64,000 nucleotides of DNA from Ophiostoma sp. CBS 140.51 (Eukaryota; Ascomycota; Sordariomycetes; Ophiostomatales; Ophiostomataceae), in the NCBI GenBank assembly GCA_029298735.1, contig JANSLP010000076.1:1-64000 (forward strand), read 5' to 3'. A program made the translations under genes and the position numbers. Below are positions 56,263 to 64,000 of the stretch, piece after piece (the stretch's first letter is position 1; each line of letters begins with the position of its first letter). Under the pieces are notes generated by a model that saw only the letters and a list, made by a program, of their open reading frames with translations, ran no database searches and was not told the DNA's origin.

Positions 56263-57542
56263 ATGTGGCGAGACCGCACCAACCTGTAAGCCCCTGTTTA
56301 CTTTTAGTTGGACAACATTGTCGACGAGGTGAACGATATCTGACAGACTGCTTTCTCCTCTAATCTAGCTACATATCTTACCGCCAGTCCTACGCACACC
56401 ACCCGACAAAACGGACACCAAAATACTATGGCGGCCTTGCGAGCAGCTCGTCAGCGGCTGCGGCTGGTGGTGACGAGGACCGACGCGGCTTGCTCTCGGC
56501 CGACCCATTTTACGACCAGGCCGATGAGTTAGGTGGCGCGTCTGGTGATGCCATTATCGAGATGGACGTCTTACCACCACGCTGGGCCGATATTTCCGAC
56601 GAGGTGACCGAGATCCTGGGCGACGTGGCCCGCCAGAGCCAGCTTTTGGACCGTTTGCACCAGAAGCACGTTTTGCCCGGTTTTAACGAGGACGAGGCCG
56701 CCAAGCGTGCCGAAGAGAACGAGATTGAACGACTCACACAGACGATTACGCGCGGGTTCCACGACTGCCACGCCTGCATCCAGCGCGTAGACCACATGGT
56801 GCGCGAGTCCAAGAGCCAGGGGACGCTGTCGCGCGCCGACGAGACAATGGCCAAGAACGTGCAGATCTCGCTGGCGTCGCGTGTCCAAGAAGCCAGCGCC
56901 AACTTCCGCAAGAAGCAGAGTGCATACCTCAAGAGTGAGTACAGGGCGTGGGTGGAACGACGAAGGATATATATATGTTGTCAGATGTTAACACAGCCAG
57001 AACTGAAGGGATTCTCCGGCGCCGACCGGTCATCGACACCCGTGGGCGGTGCCAGCTCATCCGGAAGCAACTACGCCGCCGACCCGTCGCTTCTCGAGTC
57101 CGACGCCGACCGATCCTTCTCACAGTGGGCCCTGCAGCAGTCGACGACACAACAAAAACAGACGCAGTCCAACGATGCCGTTATCATGCAGCGCGAGCGC
57201 GAGATCGAGGACATTGCACAGGGTATCATCGACTTGTCCGACCTGTTCCGTGATCTGCAAAATATGGTCATTGACCAAGGTACGATGCTCGACCGTATCG
57301 ACTACAACGTCGAGAACATGAACACGGACGTTAAGGCGGCCGAGAAGGAGCTGGTTGTGGCCTCGGGCTACCAGAAGAAGACGACCAAGCGCAAGATCAT
57401 TCTGCTGCTGATCCTGATCGTGGCCGGCATGATCATCCTGCTTATCATCAAGCCGAAGAAGCACGGTGGGGGAGGAGGAGATGGTGGTGGTGGAAGTAAA
57501 GAAGAAGCTGCAGCACCAGCCGGTGCACCACCATTATTATAA
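56263..57542 (+). CDS. TLG2: Syntaxin TLG2 (Qa-SNARE, syntaxin-16 family)
   Basis: Three exons: 56263-56285, 56369-56934 and 57001-57542; 1131 nt, 376 aa. TLG2/syntaxin-16 is the Qa-SNARE for endosome to trans-Golgi fusion. The joined start MWRDRTNLYISYRQSYAHHP is typical of the family. An Habc bundle spans ~80-200 (PPRWADISDEVTEILGDVAR; VQEASANFRKKQSAYLK), then a Ser/Gly-rich linker. The SNARE motif covers ~258-320 (IEDIAQGIIDLSDLFRDLQN; IDQGTMLDRIDYNVENM) with the zero-layer Gln in IDQG. A membrane anchor follows at ~328-346 (IILLLILIVAGMIILLII). The C-terminal ~27 residues form a Gly-rich, Lys/Glu/Ala luminal tail, longer than in most syntaxins. The second intron is 66 bp, without an in-frame stop, so the unspliced frame stays open; splicing is preferred because it gives the family sequence KLKGF. 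Confidence 0.94.
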
Positions 57543-57881
57543 CAACATTGAAGGCATGCGCATTCATCAAGTTTCCATTCTATGTCTTTACTTAATCACA
57601 TACAACACCCTGCAGTTAGCGAGCAGGTAGAACGTTGTCTTGTCTTTTTCTCGTTGTCTTTTTTTGTATTGTACTTATTTGTCACGTTTAGGAAGGCTTT
57701 TCATAACATCGTTTGTATATTTATTATCGTTTTTTTCTATATTCATATCCAATATGTATGGTTGGAGCAAGGGTATTTATCTAGATCGTGAAATATGTGA
57801 CATGTGGTCGTTTTACATATGTACAGTATGTGTGAAAGTATTCGTAAATGCGCGTGTGTAAGGTGTAGGAGCGGGGTGTTG
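57543..57881. other. Convergent 3' region TLG2 / PPR-like gene
   Basis: 339 bp between facing stop codons, T-rich on the + strand, consistent with 3' untranslated sequence. No gene seen. Confidence 0.6.
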
Positions 57882-60812
57882 TTATGTAGATGTCGCTGCC
57901 TTTTTGGAGATGACGTCCATAAAGGCGTCGCGTGATGCCTTCTTTTTGTCGCCCGGCCGTGTGATCTGGTTGGCAAACGAGGCTGCCACAGGCTTGACGG
58001 CCGCCAGCGCTTTCTTGAGCAGACGAAACTTGGGAAGTAGGGTGGGCTTTTCTGAGCTAATGGCCGCATCCTCATCCGTCTCTTCGGCCATATTGACCTC
58101 GAGGTGCTCTGCGATCTCGTCGCCACTGGCCCAGGCTGCATCGCAAAAGGCCTTGACCTCGCCGAGCTTGAGCTGGTTTGCAGCACGCGATGGCTGCCAG
58201 TAGCGAGTCGACATGGACTCAGGGCCGAACAGGGCGACGATGCAGATCAACGTTTCAGACCGCACAGTTTGCATCGAAATGTCGACACCGCGCTCGTGCA
58301 GCATGGCGAGAAGACGGATACCGCCGGCCAAGTTGAAGTCGCTCGGTGCGGCATCGCTTGGCGGCGCTGGTGTATAGGGCTTGGGCTTCTTGGGGATGAT
58401 TGAGCCATCAGCCGCTTTCTTTGCTGCAGCCTTTGCCGGCCGCATTCGCGAGACGATACGGGCACCCTTCTTCTGCCGGTAGGCCGTCCTGCGGTGAAAG
58501 TACCAGCGGACAATGGACGGCACAATGTCCTCATTAAAGATGAGACTAACTGGGTGAAGAGGATGATGCAGAGGTAGATCGCGTGGTAGAAGGCGGTAGC
58601 CAACATCGACTAGCTTCTGTGTCTCACCGCGGACAATATCGGGCACATCGGCGATATGCACTTTGAAGGCAGCTGTCTCGTCGGAAGAAGACAAGATCAT
58701 GGACGAGGACTTGGATGATGGCGAAGAGGGTGAGGAGGTAGCAGAGGAGACTGGCTTTTGCGGCAGCCTTGTTGTTTGTAATGAGACGTACTGGTCCACA
58801 ATATCGAGTGCTGTCTTTTCGAGGTCGTCGAGACGGCCGAGTCGCCCGTAGATGAGCAAGATGTTCTGCCATACCTCTGTAGCCACGGGCAAACGCATGG
58901 CCAAAAGGCGACGGCACAGGGCGGCATAAAAGTCGACATCCGGTGCATCATTGGGGTCGAACTTGCGGGGCGCGTCAGCCAGAATAATTTCAGAGACGCT
59001 CTCGCAGGTTGCAGAAGTAACCTCCATGCTGCGAGCCGAAAACTCGTCCAGTAGGCGCAAGGCGAAAGCCTTCTTCTTTTGGCTGAGACTCGTGATGAGA
59101 AGTTTATTAGATGTTGTCTCCAGAGCGTCTTCAGACACAGCGAGCCGAACGGCAAGCACCAGCCGGTGTGTCTTCCAGTCGCCAATGTACGTGGCTGAGC
59201 CGAGAACCTGCCGCTGCAGTACAATGTCGTCAAACACATCTGGGTGCAGCTCGGAACGAAGTAGCTCGTTGAGGGTCTCCGCATCGCCCATTCTTGCGAG
59301 ATAGCGGATGGCCTTGGAGTAGTTGGCGTTGCCGACGCCGATATGGCACTGCTCAAGGTGCTCTAGGCTGCGCAAAACACCAGCCAGGTCGCCACTGCGC
59401 AGGGCAATCGACTGCAAGGACAGAGGGCCAATTTCCTCAACCCCAAGGCTGTAGAGCATGTTGATGGCCGTGTCCAAAGACACCCATTTAGTGGCAAACC
59501 ACTTTGAGCCAATCTTGTCGTTGAAAGCCTTTTCCTGAATACCAAAGGTCTCGCCATGGACGCGGTTCATAAGGTGGAACAAGTTGGTCGGCAGGTCGGG
59601 TGCCTTTGGTGCAGGCTTTGGTGGTGGTGGAGATAGGTACTGTGATGGACGAGAGTTGACAAGGATCTGTTCTTGATGTGTGAGCTCCGTCTCAGGGTAG
59701 TATCCAGCCACAAACTGCAAGAAAGGCCGGGAAGAGCTCGATGCCGGCAGGTCGTTGTGACGAACGAGTGTCTCGCGCCACGCCCGAGCTACAGCTGAGC
59801 GACCGCGAGACCAGAGGAGCGGGACAATCGTGTCGTACAGCGCCCGATGGCGGCCAGTCACGTAGATATATTGAAGCGTCTCTTGGAGCTCTGGATGAGG
59901 GTCGGTGATATAGGTCTTGAGCAGGTCAAAGAAGTCCCGCTTTGGTAATGAGAAATGAGAACTGAGACGCAAATGCCATTGTAGTGCGCCATTGTAATCG
60001 CCACGATCGAGAAAAGAGGACACGACTAGACGGTAATAGTGAGGCCATAGTCTTCCATGTGTATCGTGCATCCACTCGGCGTATGCCCACGTGCTCTCGA
60101 GGAAGCTGCTGCCATGCGCCTCGAGAGCTGCTGTAACAACAGACATCCAGAAGGCATTGGCCACGACCCCGTCCACTTGGTATAGCTGCTGCCTTTGGAA
60201 GATCTCTCGCCAAACCACGAGAGCTCCGTCGCTGTCTCCTCGGCGTTGTGCAAAGTTGAAAATGGCGCTCCAGAGGCTGATATCGGCGGCGTTCTCGGGC
60301 CGGTCGACAGATCTCTGTGCATCTTCCGGGTACACACTGGGAGGGGCAAGGCCCGACTCAAACATGAGCCGGTCGTAGTCAAAGATGAGCTCGCGCCATT
60401 TGCCGTAATGCTGTGCGCCGAGCATCAATTGTCCTGGTCGTTGTGTTATGTTCCATTGGCCAACCAAGGCTGTGGCTGGTGTGTTGACCGATACATCGTC
60501 TGTGCGGTCGAATGAAAAGGGGCTCCGGAGCTTCAAATGGCCGGGAAATGGTGGTAAAGGCGATGAGGTCGTGTTGGTGTTGTGGTTGCCGTCATGGTCC
60601 GCGCTGTCTTGAACCGGCGCCGGCGATGCAGCGGTCGAGCTCAGCCAGTAGCTACCTCGTCCTCGTAAGCTCCCATTGGTTCGATTTGGCCTTGAATCTG
60701 TTTTGGGCACATATTTTCTGGAGGCCGGGCCATGGGAGCTTCCAGAGAGCGAAGAAGCCGGCGCCAGACAAGATCGATGCGCGAACCTCAGCGGCAGAGA
60801 CGCCGGGCGCAT
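57882..60812 (-). CDS. Large PPR-like protein, probably mitochondrial
   Basis: Single exon, 976 aa. The N-terminal ~60 residues are rich in R, S, P and A with almost no acidic residues, fitting a mitochondrial presequence. The rest is nearly all helical, with many paired-helix segments of about 35 residues in pentatricopeptide style, for example SLWSAIFNFAQRRGDSDGAL, HYYRLVVSSFLDRGDYNGAL, YSKAIRYLARMGDAETLNEL and EVWQNILLIYGRLGRLDDLE. The spacing (a position chosen, a Gly-Asp turn, then an Ala-Leu helix) is the usual sign of fungal PPR proteins acting on mitochondrial RNAs or on respiratory complex assembly. A low-complexity insert of Ser lies at ~690-720 and a basic segment at ~780-800. I do not recognise a specific orthologue; family-wide search would be needed to decide between an RNA-processing PPR and a complex I assembly factor such as CIA84. 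Divergent with the COX7-like gene. Confidence 0.78.
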   Translation of the reverse strand: MRPASLPLRFAHRSCLAPASSLSGSSHGPASRKYVPKTDSRPNRTNGSLRGRGSYWLSSTAASPAPVQDSADHDGNHNTNTTSSPLPPFPGHLKLRSPFSFDRTDDVSVNTPATALVGQWNITQRPGQLMLGAQHYGKWRELIFDYDRLMFESGLAPPSVYPEDAQRSVDRPENAADISLWSAIFNFAQRRGDSDGALVVWREIFQRQQLYQVDGVVANAFWMSVVTAALEAHGSSFLESTWAYAEWMHDTHGRLWPHYYRLVVSSFLDRGDYNGALQWHLRLSSHFSLPKRDFFDLLKTYITDPHPELQETLQYIYVTGRHRALYDTIVPLLWSRGRSAVARAWRETLVRHNDLPASSSSRPFLQFVAGYYPETELTHQEQILVNSRPSQYLSPPPPKPAPKAPDLPTNLFHLMNRVHGETFGIQEKAFNDKIGSKWFATKWVSLDTAINMLYSLGVEEIGPLSLQSIALRSGDLAGVLRSLEHLEQCHIGVGNANYSKAIRYLARMGDAETLNELLRSELHPDVFDDIVLQRQVLGSATYIGDWKTHRLVLAVRLAVSEDALETTSNKLLITSLSQKKKAFALRLLDEFSARSMEVTSATCESVSEIILADAPRKFDPNDAPDVDFYAALCRRLLAMRLPVATEVWQNILLIYGRLGRLDDLEKTALDIVDQYVSLQTTRLPQKPVSSATSSPSSPSSKSSSMILSSSDETAAFKVHIADVPDIVRGETQKLVDVGYRLLPRDLPLHHPLHPVSLIFNEDIVPSIVRWYFHRRTAYRQKKGARIVSRMRPAKAAAKKAADGSIIPKKPKPYTPAPPSDAAPSDFNLAGGIRLLAMLHERGVDISMQTVRSETLICIVALFGPESMSTRYWQPSRAANQLKLGEVKAFCDAAWASGDEIAEHLEVNMAEETDEDAAISSEKPTLLPKFRLLKKALAAVKPVAASFANQITRPGDKKKASRDAFMDVISKKAATST

Positions 60813-61159
60813 TGCTTATAGCTACGGCGCAGGCAGGATGGTGGACCACGCTGAATCTACCATGACACGAGGTGGTCGAGAGGTTGTCATTGGGGCCTCG
60901 TAGGCCTTATTGGCGGTCGGGGACGGTGGTAGGAGACATGGGTGAGGTGCACGAGGCTTTGGGATGTCGTCGGAGGTTCGCGGTTTCTCGACTTGGGAAT
61001 TTTTCGTGGCCAGCAATAGCGTGCTGTATTCTTGAAAGCTAGCGACCAAATACAGCAGTGGCGCTCGCTAAAGATAGAAAGCACGGAATACCCAACAGGG
61101 GACTGAGAGGGACATTGTATGTACCAAAGCGGAAAGGCCGGTTCGCCCAGGCTTAGTCA

Positions 61160-61180
61160 CCAATGACGGCGCTGGCCAAT
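61160..61180 (+). promoter_or_regulatory. Two CCAAT boxes upstream of the COX7-like gene
   Basis: CCAAT at 61160-61164 and again at 61176-61180, the second as GGCCAATCGG, which fits the RRCCAATSR consensus of the fungal HAP (CBC) complex. HAP sites are established regulators of respiratory genes, and the distance to the start codon (about 180 bp) is normal. Confidence 0.5.
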
Positions 61181-61199
61181 CGGAAAAGACGATTTTCCG
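61181..61199. repeat. Palindrome CGGAAAA-N5-TTTTCCG next to the CCAAT box
   Basis: CGGAAAA at 61181-61187 and its exact reverse complement TTTTCCG at 61193-61199, separated by GACGA. A CGG...CCG arrangement of this kind is the classic form of a Zn2Cys6 dimer site, though here the CGG triplets face outward with 13 bases between them. Confidence 0.6.
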
Positions 61200-61358
61200 A
61201 TACCACTTCTCCGTCTTCCCTCGGGTGACGCCTTTGGCCAAATCAAAGCTTTCGTTGCTGAATCGAACCACCTCTCGAGAATCTCCCCTCAACCACGACA
61301 ACACCACCCTCACCATCCCACAACCAACCTCCGATTGCAATCGTCACAATCTGTCACA

Positions 61359-61969
61359 ATGGGGTAAGCCTCTTTTCTACAGCAACTGGGAGCTTTGGGG
61401 GAATCCAATGGGTCAGCTGCCGTGCGTGAACGGCCGATTTGCGATTTGCCTGCGATTTGCCCGCGAATTGAGCGAAATAGAACCGGACGACGATTCGATG
61501 ACTTTGCGATGATCTCGACGGCAACCGCGGCATTGACGACGACTGGCAGCGATACCAGAAGGAATAACCAGGCACGGAATTGGCATCGGAACCACATCAC
61601 TAACAGTCGTGTGTGCAGCATCTTCAACGCTCCCAACAAGGTCCCGCAGCACCAGCGCGCCTACCAGGCCGCGTACCGCCAGCACATCCGCATCTGGAAC
61701 ATCGTGAGTCGCCCACGTCGAGATGACGCATACGGGGTGCATGAAGAGCATCCGTCTTCGAATCGTTGCTAACAGATTGATTACAGAGCCCCCGCAGCCG
61801 TGTCATGCTGGTCCCCTACACCATCCTGCTGACTGGCACCCTCGGTGGTACGTTTTTCTCTACGACACTTTACGCCTGTCTTCTCTTTCCGTACAATACT
61901 AACATCAATTCAACAGCTGGTCTGTACGGCATGGGCCGCAAGGTCCTCGGCTACGGCTCGTTCATTTAA
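61359..61969 (+). CDS. COX7: Cytochrome c oxidase subunit 7-like small inner-membrane protein
   Basis: Four exons: 61359-61363 (ATGGG), 61619-61703, 61787-61847 and 61917-61969, with introns of 255, 83 and 69 bp; 204 nt, 67 aa. The joined protein begins MGIFNAPNKVPQHQRAYQAA and ends GLYGMGRKVLGYGSFI. It has a basic N-terminal helix (APNKVPQHQRAYQ, then RQHIRIW), one membrane segment at ~36-54 (VMLVPYTILLTGTLG) and a short C-terminal end with YGMGRKV. That layout is the fungal subunit VII pattern, a nuclear-encoded accessory subunit of complex IV that spans the inner membrane once. The name rests on the pattern; other single-span respiratory subunits cannot be excluded. All splice sites are GT/AG. 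CCAAT boxes upstream agree with a respiratory role. Confidence 0.75.
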
Positions 61970-62734
61970 GCTGGCCGCAGAGGTGTATAAGAGAGTTGGA
62001 CAGAATGATAGATTTTTGAGTCGGCGGGTGGATCATGCCCACGATTGTGTATACAGATGATACGGAAATCGGAAATACAAAAATAGATTCTGCATTCGCA
62101 TCAGTCACTCTTTGTGTTGTGATAAACGTTGTTGTTGACGAGGAGCGGTGACGATCGTAACATATCAACAGGTACCAGTGGGTGGTGTTTATGTTATGAT
62201 TGTATTCGCTATTATTGTGCTGCCGTAAGGCCAGCATACTTTTTAATCGTTTTCGACATGAAAGGACATAAAAAGATTCCAGGGAAGAAAGGGGGTAAAC
62301 ATCAAACAAAAGAAATGAAAAACATAAACAGAGACACCGTCCCTCACCTCCGCCCCCTAATAGATTTACACATGCAAACTCGTTTCTCCCCTTTTCGTGT
62401 CTAACCACAATCACTCATTCACTCCTCCAGCGAGTTTGCATGACAGCTGAACTGTGCGCTGTCCGAGTTCCAGAAAGGCCCGCTATGCCCCCTCATTCAC
62501 TTTCCACCATTCGATCTAATCCAGGAGACCGCCAGAAAACAGGCCGCCATGCGACAGAACCGGGCCACCCGACGACATAGGAGAAGGCGAGGGAGTGGGA
62601 AGCGAGGCAACAGCAGGGACAGTATCTAGGACAATAGTAGGAGCCTTTACCGGGACGGAAGGCGCCGTCAGCTTGAAATGGTTTGTGGCACCCGTGCCCA
62701 GAGTGCACGAGTCCACGCTCTTAAAGGCTATCTC
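61970..62734. other. Convergent 3' region COX7-like gene / clathrin light chain
   Basis: 765 bp between facing stop codons. Open frames here are short and without family pattern. It should hold both 3' untranslated regions. Confidence 0.55.
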
Positions 62735-63644
62735 CTAGTAGCCCTCCGCGCCCGGCGCCTTCTCGTCCTTGCGCAGGCTCATCAGCAGCTCGCGGAAACG
62801 CTCCTTGCCGGACCCGGCAGCACCGCCCTTAGCGCCCTTGCCCGAGACGTCGACAATCTTGGCAATGCGCTCCCAGCTGGTGCCGCCCGAGGTGACGTCG
62901 TCGCGGTTGTTGAGGAAGGTCTCGGCCTCCTTCTGGGTGGCGCTGACCAGCTTGTCTCTCTTGTTGTTGTAGTTCTCGTAGAAGTCGTCAATGTTGCGCT
63001 GGGCCTCAGCAATAGTCTCCTCCCGCTGCTGGGCAAACTGTTGTGCGCGCTTGGCGTTCTGCTCGTCGCGCTTCTCTCGCCAGGCTTTGATGACTTCGGG
63101 CTCTTCCTCGTCCTCGACGGTGGCCTGGTAGCCCGAGTTGAAGTTGACAGACGGGCCGCCAGTGATGGTGGTGGAAGATGTCTACGCAGTCAGCACGAAG
63201 AACGAACAAAGGGGAGTTGAGTGAATGCCAATATGGCACAGTATGGACTCACCTGCTCCTGAGCAGCTAGATCGGGGAAGCTGCTCTCGAACTGGGCGGT
63301 CTCTGCGCTGTCCCCGCCGAGCAGGTTGTCGTCGCCGCCGCTGGTCTCGAATGCTGCGCTGTCGCCGGGCGTCGTGAACTGATTAGCATCGTCGCCGAGG
63401 ATAGCCCGCTCGCGAGCCAGAAAGTCGTCGCTGGATGCCTCGATGTTGGTATCCTTGACGTCGGTCTGGGCTGTAGATGAGACGGAAGTTAGCATGTGGT
63501 CAGATCGAAGGATGTTGGCATTCAAATAGCATCTCTGAGCTCAGAGCAGCCTCAAAAGAGATTGGGAGCTTCAGGAGAGGCCCAATAGAGCTGCCACGTA
63601 CCGCCAGAGTCAAAGTCCTCCAGCGAAGGAAAGCGGTCCGCCAT
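62735..63644 (-). CDS. CLC1: Clathrin light chain
   Basis: Three exons: 63644-63602, 63470-63253 and 63181-62735, with introns of 131 and 71 bp; 708 nt, 235 aa. The light chain sits on the clathrin heavy-chain hub and regulates lattice assembly at the trans-Golgi and endosomes. It starts MADRFPSLEDFDSG, a conserved opening, followed by an acidic, Ser/Asp-rich stretch (ASSDDFLARERAILGDDANQ, SFPDLAAQEQ). Exon 3 holds the heavy-chain-binding helix: EPEVIKAWREKRDEQNAKRA, QREETIAEAQRNIDDFYENY and NKRDKLVSATQKEAETFLNN. It ends with SWERIAKIVDVSGKGAKGG, RFRELLMSLRKDEKAPGAEG and Tyr, the usual fungal ending. The acceptor of exon 3 was chosen because it keeps TSSTTITGGPSVNFNSGYQA in frame. Functionally linked to AP-1 gamma at 34561. 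Confidence 0.96.
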
Positions 63645-64000
63645 ATTTGTCCTTTTTGGGAAGTGTTTGTGGGAAAGGGGTTTGTCGGAATCGAGGGATT
63701 AGGTAGCGGTCGTTTGTGGAAAAGTGTAAAAGAGACGCGGGATCGGTGAAGATGGTAAATCGCCCGCGGGGTGTTGGGGGAATTCGTATGTTTGAATGTA
63801 GAGCTGTCAATTGACGGTTTCAGGGACAACAGGAGGTCCAGCGATTGTAGCCAGCAACCAACATCCAGGTACGACCGCTTGATGACGAATTCGCCTTGGT
63901 GCATATGCGGTAAGTGCATATGCATACATGTCCTCCTCATTATAGTGAGGTCTAGCCGGATTTGGACTAGCGCAGCTAAGCTTGCCTGCAGTTGAGCTGC
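63645..64000. other. Right edge: clathrin light chain promoter side
   Basis: 356 bp upstream of the clathrin light chain start. No gene is seen to the end of the window. Confidence 0.5.

Larger units (their letters stand above)
60813..61358. promoter_or_regulatory. Divergent promoter region PPR-like gene / COX7-like gene
   Basis: 546 bp shared by two genes that probably both act in mitochondria. Two CCAAT boxes and an adjoining palindrome lie ~160-200 bp before the COX7-like start. No gene seen. Confidence 0.6.

Noticed and set aside
61240..61285. Possible tRNA B-box (minus strand GGTTCGATTC)
   Set aside because: Only a partial B-box; no A-box at the right distance and no cloverleaf could be drawn.
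1..64000. Biosynthetic gene cluster, transposon or CRISPR array
   Set aside because: No PKS, NRPS, terpene synthase, transposase, reverse transcriptase, long terminal repeats or spaced direct repeats were seen; the organism is eukaryotic.

Overview
The window looks like nuclear DNA of a filamentous ascomycete, most likely a Sordariomycete. The evidence is short introns (mostly 54-150 bp) with GTAAGT-like donors and CTNAC/CTAAT-like branch sites, C-ending codon preference, and fungal versions of the proteins (409-aa eEF1B-gamma, VPS3 with its CNH domain, DUF3455, a POP8-like RNase P subunit). Genus cannot be fixed by reading alone. I found no mobile element, CRISPR array, rRNA, convincing tRNA or secondary-metabolite cluster.

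Layout. 1-2514: no gene seen. 2515-3825 (-): conserved fungal protein of unknown function, three exons. 3826-16516: about 12.7 kb without a supportable gene, with long strand-biased purine/pyrimidine tracts and several inverted repeats. 16517-34560 is gene dense: MRPS9 (-), eEF1B-gamma (+), FCP1-like HAD protein (-), RRP36 (+), COQ8 (-), ESS2 (-), PP5 phosphatase (+), POP8 (-), SPT4 (+), KIN17 (-). 34561-38762: AP-1 gamma adaptin (+) and a secreted DUF3455 protein (-). 38763-42453: a second gene-poor stretch of 3.7 kb. 42454-51958: COY1/CASP (-), VPS3 (+), class I alpha-mannosidase (-). 51959-53901: gene-free. 53902-63644: calmodulin (-), TLG2 syntaxin (+), a large PPR-like protein (-), COX7-like subunit (+), clathrin light chain (-).

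The genes are housekeeping and lie mostly in alternating divergent/convergent order with no sign of co-regulated clusters. Loose themes are Golgi/endosome traffic (AP-1 gamma, COY1, VPS3, TLG2, clathrin light chain, alpha-mannosidase), mitochondria (uS9m, COQ8, COX7, the PPR-like and HAD proteins) and RNA/transcription (RRP36, ESS2, POP8, SPT4, KIN17). All multi-exon models were joined by eye at GT/AG sites; in each one the summed exon length is a multiple of three and the joined protein reads like its family.

No clear undescribed system is visible. The points most worth checking are the 12.7-kb gene-free block with its palindromes, three stop-free introns whose length is a multiple of three (calmodulin, TLG2, COX7) that would keep frame if retained, the extreme exon structure of calmodulin, and the HAD protein whose catalytic motif reads DLNGT.
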